From: Tamarix chinensis
Taxonomy: Eukaryota; Streptophyta; Magnoliopsida; Caryophyllales; Tamaricaceae
NCBI GenBank assembly: GCA_030549775.1
Contig: CM060174.1
Location: 52,144,707 to 52,208,706, forward strand
Direction of reading: 5' to 3'
DNA length: 64,000 bases
Position numbers and translations under genes: made by a program. Shown here one piece after another: positions 1 through 10,163 of this stretch; the first letter of the stretch is position 1; each line of letters opens with the position of its first letter. The notes beneath the pieces were generated by a model. The model searched no databases, had not been told where the DNA came from, and saw nothing but the letters and a program-made list of their open reading frames with translations.

Positions 1-647
1 GAAAGAGAGGAGAAACAGCCGGTCAAGTCAAGCGTAGCTGGTGGCGCTATTTTCGGAGGTGACGGAGATGCAAGTTGATGGCACAGGAGGAAGGAGGAAG
101 AAGAAGGTGAACTGGCTGGCTGGGGTAAAAAGAAAGAAAAGAAAAGGAAGGGATATTAGGGCTGGTTGGCGACAGTTATAAGATTTTAAATGGAACGCGG
201 TGTTCTAGGGGGAAAGAAACAATACACAGCCCTCTGGCTGCCAAAGGAAGAAAAGAAAAGAAATGGGAGGATGGGTTGCAGAAGAGGAGAAAGAAAAAAA
301 AAATATTGGGCCGCAGACAGGCCTTATTAGAAGAAAGAAAGCAAAAAGGAAGAAAAGAAAGAAAAATTTAAGTAGGTTAGGGTTAACTAAATTAATTAGA
401 ATATTTTGGGTATTTAAAATAAAAATATTTAAATAAAATAATACTAAATTTCCTTTTTAGGCTAATTTAGGATTTTTAAAAGATTTTTAATGCCCAAATT
501 TTCCCTTATAAAAATATTTGTAAATTTCCTCGTAATTTGCCCTAAATAATTTCTTCCTATTCCAATAAAAATAATTAATTAAATTAATTCCCTAATTAAT
601 CCTTATTTAATTACACAACTTAACATAAATATTTTTAAGGTATTTCA
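1..647 (-). repeat. 3' LTR (partial) of gypsy element 1
   Basis: Read on the minus strand, the LTR begins at 647 with TGAAATACC, directly after a polypurine tract, and runs off the left edge of the window. Its distal part (about 1-360) is purine-rich on the plus strand. It resembles the inner part of the solo LTR at 39967-43898, including GGGCCGCA and long A/G runs, so it probably belongs to that LTR subfamily. Only the first ~650 bases of the LTR can be seen. No gene is present. Confidence 0.7.
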
Positions 648-650
648 TTA

Positions 651-660
651 CTACCCCCTT
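651..660 (-). other. Polypurine tract of gypsy element 1
   Basis: The minus strand reads AAGGGGGTAG directly before the LTR start at 647. The same AAGGGGGTAG occurs before the 3' LTR of the plus-strand gypsy element at 52011-52020. This is the usual primer for second-strand DNA synthesis in LTR retrotransposons. Confidence 0.8.
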
Positions 661-789
661 AAAAATAGACTTTGTCCCCAAAGTCTCCTGCTGTTCCCTA
701 GGGTTAAGGCTAGGACATTCTAAGCATATAGACATAACACGTTAACAACTATACTTAAATCAACTACCCCCTTAAGGACAAACATGATT

Positions 790-1064
790 AAAATGATCTA
801 ACCTACGACAAAAATTTCCAAATATGCTTCTTGCATATGTTTCTCGGTCCCCCAAGTAGCTTCCTCGGTTCCATGCCGACTCTATAAGATCTTAACAAGA
901 GGAACCGCACTCGTGCAAGTCCTTAGTAGCTTAGTGTCAAGAATCCGCACAGGTTGCTCCTCATAGGTCAACGAATAATTCAATTCAATCTCATCTGGTT
1001 GGATTACATGCGATGGATTAGCAACATACTTTCGCAGTTGGGAAATGTGGAACATGTTATCCAC
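790..1064 (-). pseudogene. Integrase C-terminal tail with chromodomain-like end
   Basis: The 60-codon open stretch at 1064-882 reads NMFHISQLRKYV near its start and PVRILDTK further on, ending in VPLVKIL. This is the conserved C-terminal block of Tekay/Del-type integrases, which leads into the chromodomain. The frame is lost just after VPLVKIL, although codons typical of the chromodomain continue in another frame. In intact relatives this tail is thought to direct integration to particular chromatin. Matching sequence lies in gypsy element 3 at about 51600-51870. Confidence 0.75.
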
Positions 1065-1112
1065 TTATGCCAACTCTGGAGGAAGATCCAATCGGTAAGC
1101 AACTTCACCCAC

Positions 1113-2240
1113 TCACTCCAGTATCTCATAGGGACTAATATACCTAGGGCTTAACTTGCCCTTCCTACCAAACCTTTGCACCCCTTTAGTAGGCAAAACC
1201 CTCGGCAATACCTTATCTCCTAGCTCAAAATATCCATCCCTATGCCTCTGATCAGCATAACTTGTTTGTCTGCTTTGAGCTGCTCTCATTCGATCTTGGA
1301 TATATTGGACCTGTCGGGTGATATCTTTGATCATTTCTAGTCCCAACACTATCATCTCACTGATGTCGCTCCAACACAAAGGAGTCCTGCACTTCCGTCT
1401 ATACAATGCTTCAAAGGGAGCCATCCCAATACTAGCATGATAGCTATTGCTATATGAAAACCCTATTAGAGGTAGGCATTCCTCCCAACATCCTTGGAAA
1501 TCCAGTACGCAGGCCCTCAACATATCCTCTAAAGTCTGTATAGTCCGTTCTGTCTGTCCATACGTGGCAGGGTGAAAAGCAGTGCTCATCTTCAACTAAG
1601 TCCCTAAAACTTCCTACAGCTTTCCCCAAAAGCGAGAGAGGAACCTTGAATGTCTATATGAAACAATATTCTCTGGAACTCCATGAAACTAACCACGAAC
1701 TTCATATAAGCATTCGCCAACTTCTCCATACTCCATGTGGAATTCATAGGGATAAACACGGATGACTTGGTCAATATGTCAACAATAACCCAAATAGTAT
1801 CACAGCCACTTCTGGTCCTCGGTAAACCACTAACAAAGTCTATAGAAATGGAGTCCCATTTCCACCTTGGCACCTCCAAAGATTGAACTAACCCTGCTAG
1901 CCTCTGATATTCAATCTTGACCATCTAACACACAAGACACCTTGGTACAAACTCTGCCACCTCCCACTTCATACTTGGCCACCAATACACCTTTTTGAAG
2001 TATTTATATAACTTAGATCCTCCTGGGTGAACCAAGTAGGGAGTCTAATGTCCTTCCTCCATAATACAACGCTTAAGCTCTGGACAACTCTAAGGTACAC
2101 ACCAATGACCCCTGAATCAAATGCTTCCATCCTCGTGGATTCTGAATCCCTCTGCTTATCCTTTCTGCATCTTTTGTTAGATACTTTCCAACTTAACATC
2201 TCCAATCTGGCCAGCTCAAATCTCCTCAAATATAGTAAGC
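1113..2240 (-). pseudogene. Integrase (zinc-binding and catalytic core), broken
   Basis: Three open pieces (2229-1969, 1924-1604, 1595-1113) together match a gypsy integrase. The middle piece holds WDSISIDFVSGLPR and DTIWVIVDILTKS, around the first catalytic aspartate. The last piece holds STAFHPATYGQTERTIQTLE, containing the conserved glutamate, then MAPFEALYRRKCRTP. The usual DG of the ...TDGQ(S/T)E motif is YG here. The second aspartate region is shifted between the two ORFs. The enzyme would join element DNA to the chromosome. At least two frame breaks make this copy non-functional. Confidence 0.85.
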
Positions 2241-2278
2241 GTGAGTGTTAGGGTGTTCATACGGGTTTCAAGGTCTCC

Positions 2279-2760
2279 CTACTTAATCATTTTGATCTCT
2301 GGGTCTAACAATTCCCTTATCGTTTGGTTAGAAACCAAATGACATAGCATAGAATGTGAAGTCTTCCTACTCAGAGCATCTGCAACCACGTTGGCCTTAC
2401 CCTTATGGTAAGTCAACTTAATATCATAGTCCTTCATAAGCTCCAAGCATCTTCTCTGCCTCAAGTTGAGTTCTTTCGGTGTGAAAATATACTTGAGACT
2501 CTTGTGGTCGGTCAAGAATTTTCACTTTGCCCCGTATAGATATTATCTCCAAATCATTAAGGCAAAAACAATAGTAGCTAACTCCAGGTCATGTGTGCAA
2601 TAATTCTACTCATGTTTATTCAACTGTCGTGAGGCATAAGCTACCACTTTACCCTTCTGCATCAACACGCACCCCAACCCACACTTGGATGCATCAATGT
2701 AAACCTTGAACTCCTCAGTCCCCCTGGGTAAAGTTAACACCGGTGTAGAGGTAAAGCGTT
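2279..2760 (-). pseudogene. RNase H domain, broken
   Basis: The open segment 2515-2279 begins [20 protein letters not shown] and contains [14 protein letters not shown], both hallmarks of the gypsy RNase H domain and its junction to integrase. Upstream (2520-2760) the expected THDLELA and FALxIWR signatures are readable, with stops. The domain normally degrades the RNA strand of the RNA/DNA hybrid during reverse transcription. It lies directly after reverse transcriptase and before integrase, as in other gypsy elements. Confidence 0.85.
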
Positions 2761-2769
2761 TCTTCAGCT

Positions 2770-3640
2770 CTCAGATATCCTCTTCATAAGCCTCATCCTA
2801 CTAAATTTTTGTAGTCTTCTTCATAAGATTAATCAATGGTCTGGCAATCTTGGAAAAATTCTGCTCAAATCATCTATAGTATCCAGCCAAACTTAGAAAA
2901 ATTTGAATCTCCGTTATGCTCATAGGGGGCTTACATTCCGTGATCGCCACAACTTTAGCGGGGTCCATAGCCACCCCTTTAGCTGATAGAATGTGACCAA
3001 GAAAAGCTACCTCTTGAAGCCAAAATCCACACTTTGACAGCTAAGCATACAAGTGATATTCCCTCAACACACTCAAAATAGTGAGTAAATGCTGCTCATG
3101 CTCCTCGTTTTTCTGAGAATATACCAAAATATCATCATTGAATACTACCAAAAATTCATCAAGGAAAGGTCTGAATATCCTCATCATCAAATCCATGAAA
3201 GCTGCGGGAGCATTTGTAAGTCCAAAGGGCATCACCATACACTCATAATGCCCATATCGGGTCCGGAAGCCAGTCTTTATAATATCATCATCGGCAATTC
3301 ACAACTAATGGTACCCAGATCTAAGATCGATCTTGGAAAATACTGTAGCACCCTTCAACTGGTCAAATAAATCTTCAATCCTCGGAAGTGGATATCGGTT
3401 CCTTAACGTCAACTGATTCAACCCTCGGTAGTCGATGCAAAGACGGAGGTTACCATCCTTCTTTTTTAGGAACAATACTGGTGATACACTCGGCTAGATG
3501 TACCCATACTCTAATAATTCTTCCAATTGGGCCTTCAACTCTTTCAACTCAATCGATGCCATTCTGTAGGTTGCCTTTGAGACACGCTCGGCTCCCGGCA
3601 CTAGCTCAATCTTAAAATCAATCTCCCAGACTTGAGGCAT
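2770..3640 (-). pseudogene. Reverse transcriptase, broken
   Basis: The open piece 3238-3041 contains [18 protein letters not shown] and [20 protein letters not shown]. This is the palm of a gypsy reverse transcriptase, with the catalytic pair preserved as NDD (usually IDD). Upstream, 3240-3620 can be read as the fingers region ([19 protein letters not shown], then [11 protein letters not shown]), with in-frame stops. The frame changes at least twice, so the protein cannot be made intact. Plus-strand ORFs across this block are shadows. Confidence 0.88.
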
Positions 3641-3696
3641 GCCCAATATTTCTTCTAAAAACACATTTGGAAATTCTTTAACTACCGGAATACTGT

Positions 3697-4170
3697 TTAG
3701 TGCACCATCTTCAGATCTTGCACACTGTATAAATATATGGGATACCCTTTCTGGATCAAAGTGTGCAAAGTGACCGCAGTTAATACATTAGTGGTCGGTC
3801 CAAGCTGAGTCTTCCTGTACAAAACCCTAGTCCCCTTCAGCCCTCGCAAGATCACCCGCTCTTGGGCACAATCAATAACTGCCTTGTATCTCCCCAGCAT
3901 ATCCATCCCCGAATCACATCAAAATCCTTTAAGTCCATCCCAACCAGATCTACTAGGATGTCTACCCCACCTATGTCTAAGGCCACATCAGAAAACATCA
4001 GAATACACTCCATTCTGTCACCCAACGTAAGTATCACAGATAACTCTACTCTAGAAGATGGTGAGAGTCTAGCCTTAGCAGTAAATGTAGATGATATGAA
4101 AGACAGTGTGGCACTCAAATCAAATAGAGCATATTCTTGTAAAGAATAAATGGTGAACATACCCGTAACA
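3697..4170 (-). pseudogene. Aspartic protease region, catalytic motif altered
   Basis: The open piece 4160-3852 contains EYALFDLSATLSFISSTF, where intact relatives have the aspartic protease motif ALFDSGATHSFIS. The D-S-G triad reads D-L-S, so the active site is damaged. The next piece, 3906-3697, has MDMLGRYKAVIDCAQERV, the conserved block that links protease to reverse transcriptase (DWLxxxxAxIDC). The two pieces overlap in different frames, showing a frameshift. In intact elements the protease cuts the Gag-Pol precursor. Confidence 0.82.
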
Positions 4171-4307
4171 ACATCCAGCTAACGGTCTGCCTCTACCTAA
4201 CTGATAACATTCAGGCATCATCCAGACTGGCCTCCCTTTATGGATAAGGTTTGGATCCCTAAGGTCCTTCCCTAATCTCTCAAACTGGGGCACCAAATAG
4301 AGTAGGT

Positions 4308-4554
4308 TGTCACGTGCTCAGAGGTTTCGGCCCTAGCTCCCCTAGCAAGGCCAACATCTATCGTCCCATACAACTGAGCACCATGCCGAATATGCGCAAC
4401 ATCCCACAATAATCACATAAACAGATGCATACGAGGGACATTGAGTTGTACCTGAGACATAATATCGACATTAGCAACCATTAGGCAACTAGGGAGCACC
4501 CATATTCACATGGCTCATTTACTAGATGCTTGGGGCAAGTCACGGACCGTGACA
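4308..4554 (-). repeat. TRIM LTR, left copy (3' LTR)
   Basis: This copy aligns along its full length with 5048-5294, with scattered single-base differences (for example GTGCTCAG against ATGCTCAG after the common TGTCAC start). The inner edge touches the purine tract of the TRIM on the minus strand. Confidence 0.85.
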
Positions 4555-5030
4555 TTCTCCCCCACCCAAAATCGCAAATGCCCTCATTTGCCCCACGGAG
4601 GGGTCCCAACATTGCTTCCTTGCATCTCTGTTATTGTTCCTCCTGACAGCCTTTCGACGCTCATCCAATGTTAGGAAAACATCGTGCAAATACCATATGT
4701 TGCCTCGCAAGGCTCGTAGTCCAACCAACATCTTGTACTCATCATATATGTTACAATATATCTGACCCCATCGCAGCGACAATCCCTGTGTGCCCGAGAT
4801 TGCCTCATCACGTGGCCCTCAGTAACTCATTTCAATGGCCTGTATCCGACACCAAACCACATCCACCAACATCCCTTGTCAATGGACCTGTGCGGCACTG
4901 ACAACCCCTTAGTTTCACTCCTACGAAGCTAGTTATCCCCTAATGTGCCTCACACCAATTGCCTACCCACACTCCTTCGGGGTACACCCAACAACATGGC
5001 AAAATGCTTGCTGACTAGCACAGGCAATGA

Positions 5031-5045
5031 GCTTCTCTAATACCA
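5031..5045 (-). other. Primer-binding site of the TRIM
   Basis: The minus strand reads TGGTATTAGAGAAGC, two bases from the LTR end. It differs from the plant initiator-Met tRNA complement TGGTATCAGAGC by only a few bases. Confidence 0.75.
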
Positions 5046-5047
5046 CT

Positions 5048-5294
5048 TGTCACATGCTCAGAGGTTTTCGCCCCAGCGCCCCTTGCGTGGCTAGCATCCA
5101 TCGTCCCAGACACCTGAGCACCATGCCGAATATGTGCAACATCCCACAATAATCACATAAAGAGATGCATACGAGGGACATCGAGTCATACCTGAGACAT
5201 AATATCGACATTAGAAACCATCAGGCAACTAGGGAGCACCCATATTCGTATGGCTCATTTGCTAGATGCTCGGGGCAAGTCACAAACCGTGACA
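5048..5294 (-). repeat. TRIM LTR, right copy (5' LTR)
   Basis: This is the partner of 4308-4554, with the same TGTCAC...GTGACA ends. On the minus strand the primer-binding site follows immediately below it. The plus-strand ORF that overlaps this LTR and runs on to 5485 has no recognisable protein signature. Confidence 0.85.
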
Positions 5295-5298
5295 AGGT

Positions 5299-6560
5299 GC
5301 TCGTTGATAGTACTGCTAGGATAAATTCTAGCAGTGTTGCTAGTGTGCCTGCTGCTGGGGTATTAGGGCTCCCCCCTGCTGAGATGATCGAGCCTGATTC
5401 TGTTGAAAATGAGGGGGCTTCCAACATTCTATCCCCCTATGCCCCAACTTCCGATAGTTCTGGAAAGTTATCAACTTGGCATTAGAGTCTCTACCTGGGT
5501 CATTCAGGCTACACCTTCAGCAAATTGATCCTCTCGGTGGCCCTTGACCTCTATTACAATCTCTTGGTGGGGGTCTCCTAGATTCTCTAAATCTGGGCTA
5601 GGTCCTGCTCCCTGAGCTCTATCCCTCGGGGTTTCTCTTCCCCAAGATGGTGGCCTGCTCATTGACCAGTGTGTCTGCTATGCACAACTACGGCACTAAA
5701 CTGGCTGCCCGACACAATCCTTCCTTGAGTAGTTCTTACCACATTGCTGATAAATGAAACACCTCTCGCTCAACTGTTTCAACTATCTTCCAATGTGGTT
5801 ACCACTCCAACTAATGACTGCCTAAGGTCTAGAATCTCTTCTCCCCCTTAGTGTTGACCACTCTCAAACCTTCACTTGGCCCCTTCTTGGGCACTATGGG
5901 ACTAACTAATCACTAATGCATCCAATGCATAATCATATAAAGCCTACAGGTCATGTGCATGAGTCCCGACTTGCATCTTCTAGAGCCTCAGACTCAACCC
6001 TAGAAGGAAATAATTCACCTTCATCCTCTCATCAGTTTTAACTGTTGGAGAAAAATAGGTTGGGTTCAAATAATGAGTCTAGTACTCCTACACCAAAGAC
6101 ATCCCCTAACATAACACAATGAACTCGTCATACTTCATTATTTTTAGGTGATTAGGATAGAACTAAACCCTAAGCATCTCCACAAAGATCCCCCACTAGT
6201 CTATGGTGGCAAACCTCAGCTGCTAACCTCTCCATCACTTGCCAACACGATGCCACAAATGTAATACCCCATTATCCACCTACCTACTCTCCAAGCAACC
6301 ACTAGCAGCAAAAATATTCTCAAAATCCCTCAACCAATGCTCTAACACATTTGGGTCCTCAAGACCATCAAAGAGAAAAGGGTGATGAAGAATGAACTAA
6401 CAAAGTCAATCCTCTGGTGGTGGAACTAGGAAGGGAGGTGGTGGTAGCAATTGTGGAGCCTCCTCACGCTAATTCATTTGCTCCACAAATGCTTCAACTG
6501 TCTCTATGAAATGCTCAAAATGATAATTTTCAGCAATCGAAACCCTACAATGATAAGCCG
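5299..6560 (-). pseudogene. Gag of gypsy element 1, broken
   Basis: Read on the minus strand, about 6480-6230 encodes a proline-rich stretch, then PFLFDGLEDPNVLEHWLRDFE. This is the start of the retrotransposon Gag core (usually F-x-G-x-x-D-P-x-x-A-x-x-W). Several stops follow and no long frame survives. The Gag would form the particle around the element RNA. The TRIM insertion separates it from the protease. The zinc-knuckle region expected near 5300-5600 is not recognisable. Confidence 0.65.
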
Positions 6561-6772
6561 CATTAAAAATGAATTGAACACTAACTACACCACTAGTACA
6601 CATGAAGGTATCACACTACACATAAGGCCAGAAATTAGTCCTATTTTATAAAATTAAGGCCAACTATCAACCGAAACCAACACCCACTCATAGACTAAAC
6701 TAGATTCTACAAGTTCAGATGAAACTGAAGAAATTCATTTTGAAAAACAACTTTAGGATTTAAAACTATAAT

Positions 6773-6783
6773 CTCTAATACAA
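6773..6783 (-). other. Primer-binding site of gypsy element 1
   Basis: The minus strand reads TTGTATTAGAG three bases downstream of the end of LTR copy A. It is a slightly altered form of the TGGTATCAGAG initiator-Met primer site. Its position ties LTR copy A to the gag on its left. Confidence 0.65.
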
Positions 6784-6786
6784 TCT

Positions 6787-9700
6787 TATAACACCCCAAA
6801 TTTTTTAACCAAAATATTTTATTTTTAAGACAATGCAGAATCATTAGAAATACAAAACCAAGGAATGTTGCAGCCACATCAATCATGAAAGAGGTGTGAT
6901 CACCTGACTCATGCCTAATGCAAGGTAAAATAGAACAAGAAACAAAAGAATGTATGAACACACCATTAATATGATAATACAAGATAATAAAGGCTACAAA
7001 AATATTATAGATACACTGAACTTGGTAGTTTTACAAAATCAAAAACATAAAATTGAGCCAAGAGTCTAAATAATTGGAAATACAAAAATATCCCAACGTA
7101 GTGGTTAAAATATGAATAACCAGTTAGCCTAACACTTAGGAGAAATCATAAACCTATAATCCCAAGAAATAGCCCACTAATAACCCACGTGATCACCCTC
7201 AGCAACCTCTAACTGAGTGAAGTAACCCTACAAATTGTCCTCTACTCCCAAGACTAGAAGTTGGATCATCGTAGTGACCACACAAGTGTAGTATCAGTAC
7301 GGTGAACTACTGGTAACCATACTACTTAAAATATGGTAAGGCTCATGCAACACATTGAAGTCACAAAACACCATAGTGATATCATATCGATTCAGCTTAG
7401 GTACAACATAGAAAGCTTGCATATAAATCATAGAAGTATGGAAATACAGTAATATATACAAGTCATACAATATAAGCCATATTAGAATTTCTCCTTTAGT
7501 GACCACACAATTTCTAGTTAGTAAGATAGTTTGTTCAAACACACTTAATTCTCCTCCATGAACAAAAGTCATGGTAAAAAATATAATCACAATGGGATAC
7601 CAAATCCATCATACAAGGTTAGGATCCATGAAAGGGGCTTCCTTTGGGGATACCACACCAACCATTCATCAAGTGCACCTGCCAAAAATAGGGACACCAT
7701 ACCCACCACAAGTGCTAGAAGTACACCAAGAGGCATGTATTGAGATACCTCATCCACCACACCTTGAATGTCTCCATCGTAAGGGCTAAAATGTTGGGAT
7801 GCCACACCTGCCTAACCAATAGACAATGAGAAGTGCTAATGGGATTATACTAAGATACCTCACCCACCTGTACTAGACACTGAGGCAATACCAGACTACC
7901 ACAGTATAATCCTATACCTCAAAGATATGTACATACCCCCATATAGACTTGAACCCGATAGAAAAGAAAATTGATACTGAGTGAAAAATATAACCAAGGA
8001 CGACCCACCCACTAACTCCATACAACTACTCTAAGAGCGAGAAAAAAAAAGGAAAAAATGAAATCTTAAACCATTAATTTATGTACAAGTGATATCACAA
8101 ATCACAACAAAATGCACACAAAACCAAATTGGGTGTTTCCAAGTAATGACACAAAACACAACTAAAATCCATTATTTAACCAAATTAGGTGTTTCCATGT
8201 GATAACACCAAACACATTACGTGACATTAAAGCTACAATTTGGTTATTTAAATATGACACAAAACTCAACACAAGGCATAAAATCCACTAATTAGGTGTT
8301 TAAAGATGACACCAAACTTAAGCAAATTAATGTCTCAAATATCATCATGGTGACTCATGGAACTATCAACAAAAAAGGTCTAAGAGAAACAGAACAAATT
8401 TTACCAAATCAGGCAACTTCCAGCCAAACCAATGGATCAGTACTTCAAACTTGTCAAAAAGTTTGAAGTACTGATGGGTTACACCAAATGATTAAAACAA
8501 CAACAAAGAACCAGTTCACAAGTTTGCCTCACCAATTGACTATTCATGTGAACCAATCGACTAGTTTATTCACCCTATTTGATGGGTCTAAGTGGAGACC
8601 AAACAATTTTATTTTGAATGGTTCATTAAACCAGTTAAATGGTTCATTAAACCAATCAAATAACCTAACAACAAACTAATCAAAAACTCCAAACCATTTT
8701 CTTACTCGCAAAACCATTCGATGGGTTTGAGGAACCAATTGCCTAGTCTTGGTAAAATACTACTATGACTTGTGAAACACACCCCAAATTCTACCACACT
8801 TTACCATATTAATATTAGCATGCTTCTATGTCAAAACACACATAAAAATACATGTTACACACATAGAATCACATGGATACACAGTATTGTACATAGTTAA
8901 ACAAATCATGCTCAAACAAACCATTTTTATGCTTAAAATCATAGAATTCCAACAACACTAAGTTGGGAAGAATTATACCACATGCTCATAAAATGGAACA
9001 CAATTAGATCATACTCATATCAGCACTAACACATGGAACCCCAATATATCATAGAAAGCTAGTTATGTTAAAGATAACAATGTCTTACCATGAAGTAATT
9101 CTTCTAGCACAACGCTCCTAATGGATGGCTTCTCTAGAAAAACTTCAATTCCTAATAGAATCAAAGTAAACCCATTAAAATCATCTTTCAAAACTTTTTT
9201 AAAATCAAAGGAAGGTTAGAATAAGAAGAATAAGATAAAACACCAACTTTATTTCAAAAATAGAGTGTTAAAGAAAGAGATGAAATCTTTAAACTTTCTC
9301 AAACTTAATTTTCCTTACTTAAAGAACTTAAGATAGAGTTAAAACCAAGATTAGAATAAGCGAAATGAACACAATGCTTGCATAATGAAAGGAGAAAATA
9401 AGAGACAAATTTTGTTTTTTTGTTTTCTTAGAAGAGGAAAGGGAAGGGAAAATGGAAGGATGCTCAATATTGAGGGAAATTTGCCGTAAAGAGAAGGAAG
9501 AAGAGAGAAATAACACAAGTGAGAATGAAAATGGATCATAAATAAATAGTATGGAGGCAAGGGTAGTTGAAATTATTAGGAAAAAAGGGGATGAGACTAG
9601 TGAGTGTGAGTATCAACAAGCCAAGAAGTGAGGGTTAACTTGATGGAGTGGTGGGGAATGAGTGTAGTTAAAAATGGGCATGGTAGTGGGTTGGAAAGTT

Positions 9701-10163
9701 AGGGAAGGGTGCGCAAAGTTCATTTCATAGTCCCATATACTTGAAGAGAGTGGCAGAGGTGAGGGAGAAGAAAAAGGTGAAGCTTGCCTCTAAAAGTGTC
9801 TTTTTGGTAAAATTTTGCTAATTAAAATTATGTAATAATCTAAATAAAGTGAAAATAATCCTAGAGAACCAAAGCATGCTATTAGCATAATTAGAATCAA
9901 ATCACAAGTTTTCATAATCATTAGAGGGAAATTAAAATCAAAATAAAAAATGGATCTGAAATCGCACGCAAATTGGTTTGTCGAGAACAAGAATGTTAAT
10001 TTCCCCATTGCACCAGCCAACTGGTTATGTAAACCATTAGATCAGTACGCCTAAAATTCACATTTTTATTAGAATTTCAAGTCCATTTTAAAAACCAAAA
10101 ATCTTTTTCTATATCAACATAATTCTAAATACAATTTGAAGGCTTTTTGAATGGGGTATCACA
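6787..10163 (-). repeat. Long gypsy LTR, copy A (5' LTR of element 1)
   Basis: On the minus strand it runs from TGTGATACCCC (10163) to GGGGTGTTATA (6787), about 3.4 kb. It aligns throughout with copy B (12351-21550 minus its nested insert), for example in the shared tract near 6830-6900 and 12400-12480 ending AGAGAGGTGTGAT or similar. Inside it are an imperfect array of GGGATACCACACCCACCA-like units (about 7590-7880) and a cluster of AACCAATCGACTAG-like motifs (about 8430-8760 and 10000-10050). Small ORFs here (such as 7294-7590, 8488-8679 and 9790-10020) have no protein signature. Confidence 0.8.
7590..7880. repeat. Imperfect tandem units GGGATACC...CCCACC within LTR A
   Basis: Around six degenerate copies of a GGGATACCACACCCACCA-like unit occur with spacers of about 30-60 bases. 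The matching block in LTR B is 18905-19200. It lies where the other LTR subfamily has its CACTATTAT...GGTGGATCGG triplets, so the two arrays may be diverged forms of one LTR module. That link is inference. Confidence 0.55.

Larger units (their letters stand above)
4308..5294 (-). mobile_element. TRIM (miniature LTR retrotransposon), complete
   Basis: Two direct repeats of 247 bp (4308-4554 and 5048-5294), each beginning TGTCAC and ending GTGACA, flank a 493-bp non-coding centre. On the minus strand the downstream edge of the right repeat is followed after two bases by TGGTATTAGAGAAGC (5045-5031), close to the initiator-Met tRNA primer site TGGTATCAGAGC. The other edge has a polypurine tract (4567-4555). 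The flanks share AGGT (4304-4307 and 5295-5298), a likely target duplication. These are the defining traits of a TRIM. It lies within gypsy element 1, so it is younger than that element. It encodes no protein I recognise, so it would depend on enzymes supplied by others. Confidence 0.85.
661..6783 (-). mobile_element. Ty3/gypsy element 1, internal region (Tekay/Del-like, decayed)
   Basis: On the minus strand the order is gag (6560-5299), protease (4170-3697), reverse transcriptase (3640-2770), RNase H (2760-2279), integrase (2240-1113) and integrase tail/chromodomain (1064-790). This is the Ty3/gypsy order. Every domain is crossed by stops or frameshifts, so no polyprotein can be made. A TRIM element interrupts the gag/protease boundary. 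The integrase tail (FHISQLRKYV, then PVRILDTK) and long LTRs suggest the Tekay (Del) chromovirus clade. The clade call is inference from motifs. Confidence 0.85.

Noticed and set aside
4308..5294. Cassandra-type TRIM carrying a 5S rRNA promoter
   Set aside because: The LTR starts TGTCAC and no 5S-like internal promoter could be found, so it is a different TRIM.
5165..5485. 106-codon plus-strand ORF
   Set aside because: It crosses from the TRIM LTR into the gag of gypsy element 1 on the opposite strand. It has no protein signature.
9328..9560. Two overlapping hydrophobic minus-strand ORFs
   Set aside because: Low-complexity translation of an A/G-rich part of LTR A. Not kept in LTR B.
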